NCBI GenBank assembly: GCA_035578175.1
Contig: JAQMRL010000001.1
Location: 58,923,553 to 58,987,552, forward strand
DNA from: Catonia carolina
Lineage: Eukaryota > Arthropoda > Insecta > Hemiptera > Achilidae
Reading direction: 5' to 3'
Length of the DNA: 64,000 bases
A model generated the notes under the pieces. The model was given only the letters and a program-made list of their open reading frames with translations, ran no database searches and was not told the DNA's origin. Positions within the stretch are counted from its first letter, which is position 1, and each line of letters begins with the position of its first letter. This document shows, in pieces, positions 1-12,278 of the stretch. Both the position numbers and the translations under genes were made by a program.

Positions 1-363
1 GTCATGTGTACGCAGTATTAACAAACGTCATTTTTTTGAAACATTGTTCTATTCATACTAAGTACAAGTTGTGTAAAAACTTTTGAAATAATTACTGCTC
101 TTTTTAACGCAGTAGGCTGATTACTAAAAAGTTAGAATATATTGTACTAACGCATACCTATTGTAACCTAGAAATACAGTAGTAGTCTACCTGGAAATCA
201 TAATCTATAGGCCTACTGCATTTCAGCTGGTCATATCAAGTACAGCAGTATAAAAATATTTTTAATTGAATAATTCATGTTCATTAATGAATCATTGATT
301 ACTTTACTTTCCATATGTTAAGTATTGCATTTATTATATCATACAATGGTTATAATACAATGA

Positions 364-2553
364 TGGTGTTATTTTCAGGGAAAATACTCAAACGAAAGGA
401 ACATTAAAACAAAACCAATTGATGATAGCTCTCAATTACACAAAAATACATCTGCTACCAACGCAAATGATAATTTTCTTTTGAACGCAGATTTAGATCA
501 AGATTTCTTGCCTGGCAGCTCTAAATTAATTAGCGATACTGGTAAATTAATTAATAATAGTCTTACTAATAATGACAGTAATAATTCTGAAATTGAATTA
601 AGTGAAGTTTCTAATATTTTTGGAACAGACTCCAGTGACGATCCTAACTATCAGACTGAGAGTAATTTCTCTGATAACTCTGACTCTTCTAATAAAATAG
701 TTGTAACAGAAGAATCTGGTAAAAGTACAAGTCGAAAAAGAAAGCGAAATCCACAGACATGGAAGTGCAATATAAGAAAAGAGAAACGCAGTGCTGGGCA
801 GGAATACATTTCAAAACATGGAAAGCTAACGCCAGCAAGAATTATGAAACAGCCGTGCAGTTCAAACTGCAGAATGCACTGCACAATAAAAGTCTCTCAA
901 GGTGATCGACAAGAAATACACCCTAATTTTTGGCGAAAAGAGTATTCCAATGACCAAAAGCGATTATTTGTAGCTACTTGTGTTTCAAAAATACCTGTTC
1001 AGAGACGGAGATTGAGAAATGAATAAGACAGTGACAGTTTCAGACGAACGTCTAGCCTGAAATATTATTTTGAAGTTAATAATGTACGAGAGAATGTCTG
1101 CAAGACTTTTTTCTTGAATACTCTTTGTATATCAGATAGCTACATCAAAACTGCTCTAGAAAAAAAACGCACTGGTGGTTTAGTTTCACCAGACAAACGT
1201 GATAAAAAGGCCCCTCCTAACAAGTTACCAGATTGTGTAAGAGACAACATACGCTGGCACATAAATACTTCTCCAAAAATCGAAAGCCATTACAGTAGGG
1301 AACGTTCAAATCGAATGTACTTGGGATGTGACCTAAACTTAGCAAAAATGTACCAACTTTACATCGATCATTGCAAAGATCAGAAGCTAGAAGAAAATTT
1401 GATTGGTAAAGAGTGGCTTTACAACGACATTTTTAACAGCGAATTTAATCTTGCCTTCAAGCAACCAGCTAATAATACGTGCGACACATGTGATGAGCAC
1501 ATTCTACATGTGAAACAAGCTTCACCAGATGAAAAAATTAAAATTGAAGAAAAATATAATGCTCATTTAGTGGAAGCCCAAAAGCGTTACCATGAAAAGA
1601 GTGCTGACAAGTTTTCTTCAAAAAATAACCTGACGAAACGGAAAGTTGTCATGATAGATTTACAGAAATGTCTGCCAACCCCATCATTGTCAAACTCACA
1701 GGCATTTTATTTAAGAAAATTATGGACATTAAATCTAACGATTTTTGATGCCACAACTGGATAAGCTTTTTGTGCAATGTGGGATGAGACAGTAGGTGCT
1801 CGTGGTGCCAATGAAGTGTCTTCTTGTATTTATAAATGGGCTATGTCTGAAATAGCAGGGACAGAAATTAAGGAAATTACGATCTGGACTGACAATTGTG
1901 CGGGACAGAATCGTAATTTAGTACTAGTTATATGTCATTTTTGGCTGGTAAATTGTGTGCCAAATTTGAAAGTGATAAACCATAAATTCCTTCTAAAGGG
2001 GCACACCCATATGGAGGTGGATGGAGTGCACTCTGTCATAGAGCGTGCAAAAAAGAAATTGAAAAATGCCACAATGATGATCCCGTGGGATTGGCAACAA
2101 TTGTCAGAAATTTGAACTACAAGGAACCAATAACTGTATATAATATGACATTAGAAGACTTTTACAATTTCCGTTCGCTTTTTGAAAACACAAGTAGTCC
2201 ATTTATAAAGAGAATCAAAAGAATTGACAAACAGCCATTTCACATTTTTGAAACTGTTCATATGCAAGTGAGATCTGAGGAGTTTGATATTTTATATTAT
2301 AGAACGTCCTTTGATGAGTAGTTCAAAAAAGTAAATTTAAATAGGAATATTAGAAAAAAATGGAGTTTTACCTTTGACACTACCTCTTATAAATTCAAAA
2401 CTCAGAGCAATTAATTTACAGAAATACAGAGATTTACAAACTGCTTTGAAGTGGGTCCCTACTGTGTTTCATCAGCTCTGCAAAGACATTCCTAATGCAA
2501 GTTGTGTGTTGGACTATCCGGATGAAAAAGAAGCTGAAGATAGGTGTCAGTAA
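364..2553 (+). pseudogene. Decayed Sola-like DDE transposase (copy 1)
   Basis: The frame is open from about 364, just after a possible 3' splice site (TTTTCAG at 372-378). It carries an acidic N-terminus, a basic segment, a Cys cluster (CSSNCRMHC), an ESHYSR motif, and core blocks VMIDLQK (Asp at about 1657), WTDNCAGQNRN (Asp at about 1891) and GHTHMEVDGVHSVIERA. The same blocks occur in the intact protein at 58530-60422, although overall the two are very diverged. In-frame stops lie at 1024-1026 and 1762-1764. The frame shifts near 2085-2110, a stop follows at 2319-2321, and the C-terminus resumes in another frame to about 2553. This is a dead copy. Assignment to the Sola superfamily is inference from the DDE signature and from the 4-bp duplications seen on its relatives. 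Its own termini were not found; the left end probably lies outside the window. Confidence 0.82.
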
Positions 2554-3540
2554 AATAGATGTAATAGATGTAGTTAATAGATAATGAAGTTAAAGAATAG
2601 TTACTAGAAAGTAAAATTAGCCAGTAGGTAAATAGTAATCTGTAATAATAGTCAGTAGTAAATAGTCCATAATTTGTAATCATGTTCCTCATTTTTAATA
2701 ACGCAATAAAGGAATATTAGAGAGTTTTTCTTTTCTTTTTTTCAAAATTGCTTTCTTTCTTAGGTTAATCAGACATAAAAGGTTTAAATTGAAAATTTGA
2801 TCAGCTGTTTGTGGATTTTTTTTTTTTTTTTTTTATTCCTAATTTGTGTACGTTGCAATCTGTTCAATTTAGAACAATAAGCAACCCCATGACCCAATGA
2901 AATGAGGATGATGTGTATGACGTGTAAATGAGGTGTAGTCTTGTACAGACCCAGGCCGACCATTCCTGAGAGAGTATGGTTAATTAAACCCCAACCATCA
3001 AAGTACACCGGTAACCACTGTCTAGTATTCAAATCCGTATAAAAGTAACTACCTTTACTAGGATTTGAACCAGGAACCTTCGTCTTCGAAAATCAGCTGT
3101 TAAACAGCTGATTTTGGCGACGACTTTACCTCTAGACCAACCATGGATACCATTTTGTGGATACCATTTTGTTTTATTTTAAAGATTAATTTTGAGTTCT
3201 GCAATTCAACTTTAAAGTTATTTTTGTAACACTAGTGGACTTACAGCAGTACCAGACAAGTAACTTTTGTCATATAAACAAAATTTGGTCAGAGGTAAAA
3301 TGTCGTAAGTCCAATCCTACCGAAGGGGGTCGGTGATTTTGAAAACCAAATATGTTTTTAAATTTTTATGGGAAAAGTAAAGTACTTTCAGCAGTATTCA
3401 CATTTTTCAAATTATAGTTAAAATACAGCATTAAGAAACAGATCAAAAATTTTTTAATAGTGCTCCCTTGTAAAATATGACAAATGTGACTTACAACAGT
3501 TTACTTCTGAGGTACAGTATTAAATTAACACTCAAAAATG
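2554..3540. other. Non-coding tail of the decayed Sola-like copy, SINE-interrupted
   Basis: No gene. Beyond the SINE at 2817-3153, the stretch 3230-3520 repeats a motif close to GACTTACAGCAGT: near 3238, a weaker form near 3387 (GTACTTTCAGCAGTA), and near 3490. The window start (7-30) has a related string, TACGCAGTATTAACAAACG. These may be subterminal repeats of the transposon whose pseudogene ends at 2553. Neither terminal inverted repeat nor target duplication could be fixed. Confidence 0.4.
2817..3153 (-). repeat. tRNA-derived SINE, family S1, copy 1
   Basis: Read on the minus strand, it starts with a pol III box A-like TGGTCTAGAGG and a box B-like GGTTCAAATCC, then a body shared with the copies at 36.6, 37.0 and 53.5 kb, then an A-rich tail (the T run after 2816). 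A 9-bp direct repeat TTTGTGGAT (2808-2816 and 3154-3162) may be the target duplication. A 14-bp tandem duplication (3145-3172) at the head makes that boundary ambiguous. It is inserted in the tail of the decayed Sola-like element. Confidence 0.8.
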
Positions 3541-3739
3541 CATTTTAAAATTGCACTTTTTAATAAATACTTATATTATTCAATGAAACAGTAAAAATGT
3601 CAAAACAGTACCTACATTACAAAAGTCAAAATATTAATAACTACAAATTTGATTGAAAAATGATTACTATAAATATTTTTTGCTCAATACTATTTTCTTA
3701 TGAAGATGAATACGAATAAGATGAAATATTTGGTGTTGG

Positions 3740-4250
3740 AAGATAAAGGAATTAATCTGAGCATGGACGGGGATGTGATGACAAGTATAACTACTTGGAA
3801 CGCTAATATCTAACGAAGGTGGGAGTGAGGTACATATCAGGGCAAAAAACTGTTCAAAGCAGAGTTTGTCGTCAAAAATCAGCATAAGGATGAAAAAGAT
3901 GATTTATGGGGTGGTAATGGAGCCGATTGTTACTAATGCTTCAGGATGGTAGCAGATAAGTAGACGAAATGAGAAGTCTTTCAAAAGCTTTGGAGATGGA
4001 TTTTTTATGAAGAGCTTGTTGGGTCTCCAGGTTCGATCATGTACGAAATGAAGTGGTGAGAAGAATAGCGCATGTCCAGGACACTGTAGTAGGAAGAATA
4101 GAGAGTAGGCAGTTTACCAGGGTATGGGCATGTGCAATGGATAAATGAAATTTGGTGGACTCAAGTGGCTTTGAATTATTGTTCAGTGACAAGGAAGAAA
4201 AGAGGAAGGCCTCAGAAAAACGTGGCGGGATGGTGTGATGTGGACACTTG
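3740..4250 (+). pseudogene. Non-LTR retrotransposon ORF2 C-terminal fragment
   Basis: Conceptual translation across several frames gives a typical post-RT LINE tail: a stretch like SLSSKISIRMKKMIYGVV, then residues resembling SRRNEKS, then GHVQWINEIWWTQVALNYCS and a K-R-G-R-P-Q-K motif. Such tails end the ORF2 of RTE/CR1-like elements. Frames change repeatedly and several stops interrupt it. No catalytic domain remains. Clade uncertain. Confidence 0.5.
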
Positions 4251-4262
4251 TCTCCATTATTT

Positions 4263-7015
4263 GTCAGTCAGGTGACTGGTGAGACAGGCGGTGATGGCGT
4301 TTGAGATGCGGGATGCGGAGTAATTCTGTAAGACACTGCTTTAAATTAAGTACGATTTGCTTAAGAATTACACACGAGTTTGTATTACATGCTGTTCTAA
4401 TACACAACAGTAGACAAAATACATCGAAAAAAGACATCACAGAAACAATATAAACTTTTGTATGGAAGAATGTTAACAGTACATATATACATGCTAAACA
4501 TACGGTACTTTTAACCAGTTTCTGTAGAAAATAACACACTAAAAAAGGCTATATTCCCTTAGTAATTTATTGGAAACAGTAGGCTAACATTTTAACAGTA
4601 CAGTTGGGGACAATATTCAGAAGCCTTAATGCTTAGAAAAAATATACCCTTAACTATATTAATCGTCGTAAGCTTCATTAAAAATCAGGTACACTATGTA
4701 AATTCTTTATTAATAATGCTTAAAAAAATGTTTTCATACAATATACATGACCAAAAAACTCTTAAAAATTATTCGAATAATGGAGGTAATTTAATTAAAA
4801 TTGAAAATTTTTCAAGAAGATAAACGAAATATTCGATTTAGGGAATCTATTTCACATTATGGAGGTTCAAATTAGAGAGGTCCAAAACTGTACTTTCAAC
4901 TTAACAACCAAATGGTGTACTTTAAACCATTCACATTAAGAGTATAAGAAGTACAAATATCAGCAATGAACAAATAATTCATACACCTACTGCATTATGA
5001 CATTTGCACAGTTCATTAGGTCAATGCTTATAATTAATCATTAAATGATTTAACACCCAACTACGCTGAAGGTTTTTTTTTTAATTTACAACCATTTACA
5101 TTATGATAAGAACTACAAAGAAATTAATAATGGCAATTAATTAACATGTCATTTCTTTATTATGGAATATAATTATGATAGTGATAACATAAACCACAGT
5201 TCAAACATAAATCAAAATTTTATACTGATAAGATAAAGAAATGAATTAATTGAAAATAAACCATTAAAAAAAATTACAAAGCTGATAAATTAAAAAATAT
5301 GTTGTAACTTGAAACATACAGTGTTAAAATGAGAATGCTGTACCACATATATAATTTTATTTAAAAAAATTTCAGTGATGACTCAAAGAAACATTGATCT
5401 TAAAAATGTACATTATGCAGGGTCTAGTCTAGTGCCTGAAATAGTTCAATGGTCGAGTACAAAGTTAATAAAGTTAAGACAGCACATAAATACTTTACAT
5501 TTGGCTGATAAGATAACCACTAAAGTGTAAAGAACTGTATGTAACTTGTTACAAGCACAAAAACATATACCAATTATATACAATTTACTGATTACAAAAA
5601 CTACATTAAAGCTTCTGTATCTCTTCAACTTTTTTTTAAATAAATAAATATTTACGGATAATTTTCTAATGCACAGGCAATATGATTTCAAGTCTTTATT
5701 GAACACTAATGAAGAACAAAAACATAATTTAAAACAAGTAGCTGCTTAGTTACAAGCGTACTTGTACTTAACAATGAAAATAATTCATGTAATGACAAGT
5801 ATATTTTTTGTCGACGGGAGAAAGTTATCCAATATGTTGGTGTTTGAAGCTGTTTTTCAGTGCTAAGCTAAAATACCAAAAAATATTATCGAATACAATA
5901 CAGTAAAAATTACCAAGCACGATACTTAAAGAAAAAGAAAAATGAATGTTAACACAAAGTTAAGCAAGAAGGCTTAATTAATCTGTTGAATTGTTCTTGT
6001 TGGTAGAAGCCATCTTAGACAAATCTTAAATATCAATTTATTTTAAGTCTTTTCTCTTCATTTTTGTTATAAAATAATTGTATCATTGAACAAACTGTTG
6101 TGTTCAGTAAATTTGAAACATGTGTTCAAGGCATCAGAGCTACTTGATTCCAAGAGATGTTATTTGATTCATCTGAGTCTATATCTTTGGGGGCAGTTGG
6201 ATTGATCACACTTCTATGATGTCCTTATCTGGCTCATTTTTATCTGCTTCAACCCACTCTCCAATTTCTTCTTAAGTCAGCTGTAACGTAAGTTTCTTCA
6301 ATGGCATATCACCTAAAAGTTCTTGTAGTTCTGTGACTATCCTTTGAAGTTCTCTTAAATTTAGTGGAGATAATTTTTTGCTTTTCATCTTGAATCTTTC
6401 CTTGGTCATTTCTCTTCAGGTTCTTCACAATTCAGCACCTTCACAAAATATTTAGCTATGATCTAACATTTTACAGAATTAAGATTTTTCTATTAGAGTA
6501 GTTACCCCCATTTATGACTAAGAAGTTGAAACGCCAAAGCTTTACTTTTCCTAGGCATCACTTACAGAAATCACAAGCGAATTTTTAGAACTTCAGCTCT
6601 TTGGGAAAGTATAGAATTTATCACTTTATAGTTTTACCCTTTAGGGAGCAAATGAATGTGTTGAATTCCAGCTCTCTAGGAGATCAACAAAAGTTAGAGA
6701 ATTAATACTAAGTGAGCAAGCGAGCGAGATATTTCAGATCATATATTTATACACATAGCCTATAGATTTAAATTCCCTAAACACAGGTGAGACCCTATGA
6801 AAAAATACAAGAGCTTAAAGATGCTAATTGCTGGTCTTATCATAAACTTCCTAATGTCTTCTTGTATCTTCGACTAACAGTTTGAAAATGAGCCAAATCT
6901 CAAAATTTTAATGACATTCCACTCAGACTGATTTACTAATAATCTCATTAAGTTAATAAAACTGAAATAGTATCTAATTAAGTATGTCTACATTACATTA
7001 GGATATAAAAAACAA
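4263..7015. other. AT-rich non-coding stretch
   Basis: No convincing gene. Open frames are short and look like AT-rich noise. Around 6180-6420 the minus strand gives short coding-like pieces such as GEWVEADKNEPDKD, loosely like the acidic C-terminus of a Tigger transposase. This is too weak to call. Confidence 0.4.
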
Positions 7016-7150
7016 AAGGTCCCGGGTTCAATTCCTGGCCAGGGTCTGCAAATTTTTACACGTCAAATCCTACAGTTTATGTTACATACTCCACCATAGT
7101 TTAAATGACCAAGCAGTTGATGCAACTTTAAATAAATTAATTTAAAAAAA
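7016..7150 (+). repeat. tRNA-derived SINE, family S2, 5'-truncated
   Basis: It begins at a box B-like GGTCCCGGGTTCAATTCC and carries the S2 body: CCAGGGTCTG, a cytosine-poor spacer, then a piece like AATGACCAAGCAGTTGATGC and an A-rich tail. The same layout appears at 16.9, 28.0 and 40.6 kb. The box A half is missing. Confidence 0.65.
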
Positions 7151-7654
7151 GACGTGTATTAGATGGATAAATCACACATGAAGGAAATTAACAATATTTC
7201 CGCAACATCACAAAATGCTGTCAAATTATATAGCAACTTACACGCTTACTAGCAATCAATTTTCAATAACTGCTGTAGTTCACAAAACCAATCAACTTCG
7301 GTCAAACCAAATCTTAGACAATGAAAATACGTAAACCAGCACTTAATTCCTTCCTTCCTTACTTTTTCTTCTCTCTTGTTTCTTCACAGAAACTGTTGAG
7401 AAACATAAGAACACAACTGGATGTTTATAACCTACCTAATTGGGAAGATTGCAGAACATCGAAATTATTGGAGGGAGCACGCATAGAAAAATGTCTGAGG
7501 GAAGAAGAGATGTTGGAACGCCACGAAAAAGATGGCAATAATTCAATAGTTTGTCGCTGTTGTGAGTCGGACTATTTATAAAACGAATAAATTTATAAAA
7601 CGAACTATTTATAAAATGAGTAGTTATTAAGCTATGCATTATCTTTAATACCAA

Positions 7655-8031
7655 TGTTACTAAGGTCATCAGCCGAAAGGCTGGTTTGAACCTCTAGAGG
7701 TTTAACTAAATAAATCGAGTAGTGAGTGAGGTGGTTTACAACTGCCTTCCTCACTGAGTGGAAAAGTATGCTTATCAGCATGCCAGACCCACTGAAAAGC
7801 ATCTACTTTCACTTCATTCACTACAGGGTCTGGCTGTATAATGATGAAATTCATTACTCTCAGAGAAGATAACTCTGATTAGTGTCTTACAACTCTTATC
7901 TCTTCTGTTCTTAAATGCTTCGGTCATTTAATTGGCTGGCCATGTAATAAGAAACAGAACTATTTTTTTGTAGCTCTGAAACTAATAGATTGAGTGCAAA
8001 TAGTTTAACACTCCACGTGTCTGTTATGGGT
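7655..8031 (+). repeat. Repeat family Y, copy 1 (about 380-410 bp)
   Basis: Closely resembles the segments at 32105-32505 (opposite strand) and 39907-40312. It starts with a hairpin-forming CAGCCGAAAGGCTG followed by GGTTTGAACCTC and ends near ACACTCCACGTGTCTGTTA. It has no coding capacity. The GGTTTGAACC string resembles a pol III box B, so a SINE is possible; a MITE cannot be excluded. Confidence 0.75.
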
Positions 8032-10072
8032 AACTTTATACCAATAAAAATGTTTTCTTTTACAATACGTTCCGAAATGGTATACGGACAAGTACTCAGC
8101 AAGTACTAGGAAATGGTTTAACAAAGGATGACGAGCGAGATCGTACACAATGTACACAATAAGACTTAGTGAAAATAATATATACTTGAACAGGAAAAGA
8201 GCTACAAACGAAGAAAACGACACTTCTGCACAAGTTTTCATTATCAACTCGTCTCAACACTATATGTACTAGGATGCTCAATACATCCTAGTAACAATTA
8301 ACAGTGTTTTAAATCCACAATTTTTTTTTACTTTTTGTAATTATATCGAAATTTCAATCAAAGGTTTTCAAGAACAGTGTACCCATTCCTAAATTCCCAC
8401 TAGGAGTTCGGCTACTCGAAAAATGTCTTCAATGCATAATTATTTTATCTACAGATAAAAAACAGTGAGAAATTAGAGATATAAGCCTGTTTACATTTTC
8501 CCATAAAATAATAAAACGGGAGATAGGTGGAATATAATTCATAGTACAGAAAAATCATTAAAACCGCCCTTGTGCAGAAGAAAAATCGATATATTCAATG
8601 AATCAGCAAGATAAACAACTACGTACAGATAAACGATAAAAAATAATGGTAATATCTTGATGATGTAGGCTATCGTTCCGAATTCCGCATGAAATATTTA
8701 ACAAGGGCTGAGACGTATGGGTCACAACAACGAAAACAATGTGTGACCGGTGACCCTGAAAAATAATTCAATTTTGTACGACCCTCCCAGACATCCATGA
8801 GTGTGTGTAGCCTCGGCAAAAAATCGGAAGTGAACGAACATCGTCTGACCGCCGACAAAAATAGATTCATTCGGTTGATTACTTCTATTCAAGTAAACAC
8901 ACTGTGTATACAGTACTTAAAACCGAAACAAACTTTCAGAATTTCGTTCTGCACAAACACGATATTTTTATAGTCTGTAAAGCACTTAACCTAAAAAAAT
9001 TATCAAATATCTATTTTCCTACAATACCACAATTCAAATAATGCAATATTTATTTTATACTATGACTATTATCAAAATAAACAGGTCCATGGTTTTAACA
9101 ATTTAAAAATCCCTCCGTTTTTTAACCAAGTTTTTGAAGTTATGGCATATCTAATATATTATATTAGATATAAGAACTTCGAGTAGAATTTGTAACGCCC
9201 ATCAGAAACTTAATTCAAACATTTTGTTGACGAGCAGTTGGACAAGTACGAATGAAAATTGTATTAACAACCTTGAGTAAACAAGTGCAACCGAGAAAAA
9301 TATTGCATTGTAATATTAATCATAGTAATGCAACTAACGTTTTGCACATTCTATAAAAGTAAACATCAATTTACAAACAGCTATTCCAAGGTCATGGTTT
9401 TACATAATTAAGAGTGTTTTATTTATAGATCACATAGTGTTCGACTGAACTATGTACTATTATGAGTAAGTAATGAGATTAAACTGTTGTTAATAATAAT
9501 AATACTATTTCGTAGTTCCTGTGTAACATAAATAAAAAATATAGATAACAGTACAAACACATTTACACTAATACTGTAAAACGCTTTTATTCAATAAACG
9601 ATCCCCATGTATAAATAAATGGTTATCGATACAGTTGGTATATATTGTTCAAATGAACTATGACCTGCATTAAATCAACATATTTGTCGTACAGCATATC
9701 CGGAAATAAGATAAAATAGTGTACTTTTAAAAAATACACACGAGTCCAATACACTTAATTATGCAAACAAAAATCTATTAAAGAAAAGTCGCTGAACTTC
9801 TATTGTTTCCGAAAATTGTTAAGGCCTAATAGAATTTCAGCGAAGCCACAAAAAGTCTAGCATTTTGTTTTAATACTTCAACACAATATAGGCATATACT
9901 AGAAAATAATGATTTAGACCAAACCACCACATACTGCGTGTATATTTATATTGTACATTCAATGCTAAATGTTAATTTTCATTGTGTAAAGTTCGAAAAT
10001 TTTTCTGAAGAAATTTCTTTTTATGGGGTTATAACAAGCGTCCACGATCAGCACAGTCGATAAACCGACATA
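8032..10072. other. AT-rich non-coding stretch within the host gene span
   Basis: No gene seen. A short perfect inverted repeat, TATCTAATATA around a 1-nt centre, lies at about 9149-9171. It is left of host exon 2, so it probably belongs to the next intron of that gene. Confidence 0.4.
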
Positions 10073-10409
10073 CAGTAGACCCTCGATTCACCGTGCTAAA
10101 GTCTAGTCGGACACCGACGATCGAAGCGACGTTAAGACAGAAACTTCAAAAAAGGGTGGAGGAATTTGTGTATTGTATATTATACAGTGAGTGATTATCT
10201 GTATAGGATTTACAAAATCAGAGGCGGATTAATACTTGTTGGGGCCCTAGGCAATGGCAAATGAGGGCCCCCCCCCACTTTGCTTTGACGTAATAAAAAC
10301 ATGATAGTTAATATTTCAATCAAGTTTATTTTCTATCAAAATAACATTTGTTCTGATATCTGATAATTATAATAATAATAATAATAATAATAACTATAAT
10401 AAAGACGAT

Positions 10410-10918
10410 TTAGAAAAATTTTCTCCTACATTTCAATTCACTGAACTCATCGATGATGTCATCAAAATCAATTTTTCGTAAAATATCAGATTCGATGCAA
10501 AGAAGACTTAACATATCTAAACGTTCTTGCAGCATAGTTGCTCTTAGACCCGTCTTGATTCGTTTTAAATCCGAAAAAGAACGTTCTGTAGAACAATTTG
10601 TTATCATCATCGTTAAAAAAATTCGAAGAGCTATTTCGATGGAAAATACGTCTCCTAGTTGATCTGTCATTATAATTTCGTATAATCGATTATGCGTTTT
10701 GGGCAGCGAGAACAGAATAAAGATTTCTTTATTCTGTTCTCGCTGGTTTTGGGCTCATCGCCGTACCTCGATGAAACATAAAACTGAAATTGATTCAACT
10801 CCAAAAAAAAGTATTCCAAATCATTGGAATAAACGTCCACCAAGTTGTTTATTGCTACTTCATATTGGTCGTCATTCAATGAAAAATCATTCAAGAACGC
10901 AAATTTCTTATTTTTCAT
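10410..10918 (-). pseudogene. hAT transposase C-terminal (dimerisation) fragment
   Basis: The minus strand encodes two frames. The upstream one (10918 to about 10746) ends in SSRYGDEPKT. The downstream one (about 10695 to 10410) contains IALRIFLTMMITNCSTERSF, then SDLKRIKTGLRATM and ERLDMLSLL. This is the conserved hAT C-terminal dimerisation domain (Ser-x-Glu-Arg-x-Phe-Ser motif). The frame is broken exactly by the 42-bp palindromic insertion plus its 8-bp duplication. Reading across the inferred empty site leaves the two halves in one frame. The N-terminal zinc finger and most of the catalytic domain are absent. Confidence 0.88.
10704..10745. mobile_element. 42-bp perfect palindromic insertion with 8-bp target duplication
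   Basis: Two 20-bp arms, CAGCGAGAACAGAATAAAGA and its exact reverse complement, surround a 2-nt centre. Flanking direct repeats GTTTTGGG lie at 10696-10703 and 10746-10753. An 8-bp duplication and CAG...CTG ends are what a hAT-type insertion leaves. It interrupts the hAT transposase remnant. It could be a minimal hAT MITE or what is left of a larger one. Confidence 0.8.
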
Positions 10919-11559
10919 CCAAGCAGGTTTTCGTAAAATTTAAAAATATAATAACGTTTTTTTATATAATTTCAGATTCAGAATAAAACAAAGAAAAAAA
11001 TCATAACAATAATATTAATTTATATTTTGTCCTTTATCAAACTCATAACACCCCCATGTAGTAGCGCCACCGAAATAAAAAACGCGCGAATTTATGCATT
11101 CGTAAAAACGTGTTTACGAATTTATTTATTTATATTTTAGGGGCCCCAGAAAATGTATTATAAATGTACTATAAATTTAATGTAATCATACACAATCATG
11201 TCATTAAGTTCAACAATTGAATATTTTTACGATTGAAAATGTATTAATATTTTACAATTCTGTCATTTGTTCAATCAAATTTTTTTTTAAATTTTCAATT
11301 TTTTCCAATTTTTTTTTAAGTTTTCAATTTTTTTCCAAATTTTTTATTTTTTTTTATTTTGTCGGGGGCCCCTGGCCATTGGGGGCCCCTAGGCACGTGC
11401 CTAGTAGTGCCTATTGGGTAATCCACCTCTGTACAAAATACATCAACAATACAGACATGTTACTGAATTAAGACAAAAATATTATCAATAACCCTTTGAC
11501 AATTGTAATCAATTTATGAAATAACTCGTATTTTACGGAATACTTGCCCCTTTTCTAAT

Positions 11560-11900
11560 AGAATAGTATGGCCGTTAATAGGCGTTCCTACGGCTCGCTC
11601 GATTTAAAAACTGGGCCACGGCTTTATCCAAATTTTTATAAGTCGATTTTTTCATCGATTATTTTTTAAATTCTGATTTGATTCTGAAGAACTTGCGAAA
11701 GATAAAATATTCTCTGTTTCTCACGATACAGTATTCCGAACTGTAGTTATCCCGATGCCATATTGATGGCAATAGCTCACTCAGCTCCTTTATCCAAAAA
11801 GCGCGGTAGTTCTTTTATCCAGTTGCTCAATGATACGAAGTTTTTCCTCGATGGTAGTCAGTTTTCGTTTATTTATTACTTTTTTGTCTACAGTCTTAGG
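11560..11900 (-). pseudogene. Tigger transposase N-terminus (psq/CENP-B HTH), broken
   Basis: The minus-strand reading begins KRKLTTIEEKLRIIEQLDK, continues through stops to GIGITTVRN and ETENILSFASSSES, and then gives (frame-shifted) KNLDKAVAQF and ERAVGTPINGHTI. This order, psq-type helix-turn-helix then CENP-B-like DNA-binding domain, is typical of the start of pogo/Tigger transposases. Several in-frame stops and a frameshift make it non-functional. No DDE core is present. It lies just inside the right terminal repeat, where a transposase 5' end belongs. Confidence 0.75.
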
Positions 11901-12278
11901 AGAATAATTACCACTTGACCGAAAGACATGACCGAAGTGAATAATTATGTAAGAGCAGGTGTTGCCGTATTTTATTCATTAACGTGGGAGTATAATTAAT
12001 ACAATCAAAACTCACAAGAAAGAAAGTGACAAAAGGGGGTGGGGACGAAATCAACCCTTTCTCAAACTAGTAACGTTAAATCCGAGCCCTGGAAATGCAA
12101 GACCGGCAAATCGAGGACCTACTATATTTTATTGATTAAGTTACTTTCTTTTTAAACACGTAGCTTTGAAAGAAATCACAAAGATAATCAGATGTTATTA
12201 CGATAAACTTACGATCTAACTAATACACAAAAATCAAAAATACATCACAAATTACACAAATATTATATACATATATAT

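Larger units (their letters stand above)
10219..11431 (-). mobile_element. hAT element with exact 8-bp target duplication
   Basis: The left end reads CAGAGGCGGATTA (10219 onward); the right end on the opposite strand reads CAGAGGTGGATTA. Both are followed by GGGGCCC-rich sequence. The element is flanked by perfect 8-bp direct repeats TACAAAAT (10211-10218 and 11432-11439), the diagnostic hAT duplication length. At 1213 bp it is too short for a complete transposase gene and retains only the C-terminal part. A (TAA)n run lies near 10367-10395. It sits inside the Tigger-like element, so it is younger. Confidence 0.93.
10073..12124 (-). mobile_element. Tigger/pogo-like DNA transposon with a nested hAT
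   Basis: The left end starts CAGTAGACCCTCGATTCACC at 10073. The right end, read inward on the minus strand from 12124, is TAGTAGGTCCTCGATTTGCC. The ends match except at a few positions, including the outermost base. Both are flanked by TA (10071-10072 and 12125-12126), the usual Tc1/mariner-superfamily target. The right part encodes the broken N-terminus of a Tigger transposase on the minus strand. A hAT element (10219-11431) is inserted inside. Without it the element would be about 0.84 kb, so this is an internally deleted copy. Confidence 0.78.

Noticed and set aside
2784..3032. Similar open frames at 2784-3032 (minus) and 53457-53675 (plus)
   Set aside because: Both are the body of the S1 SINE, which also exists in copies with stops.
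7321..7581. 86-codon plus-strand frame
   Set aside because: At best a LINE 3' scrap (a G-T-P-R-K-R-W-like string in another frame); not enough to annotate.
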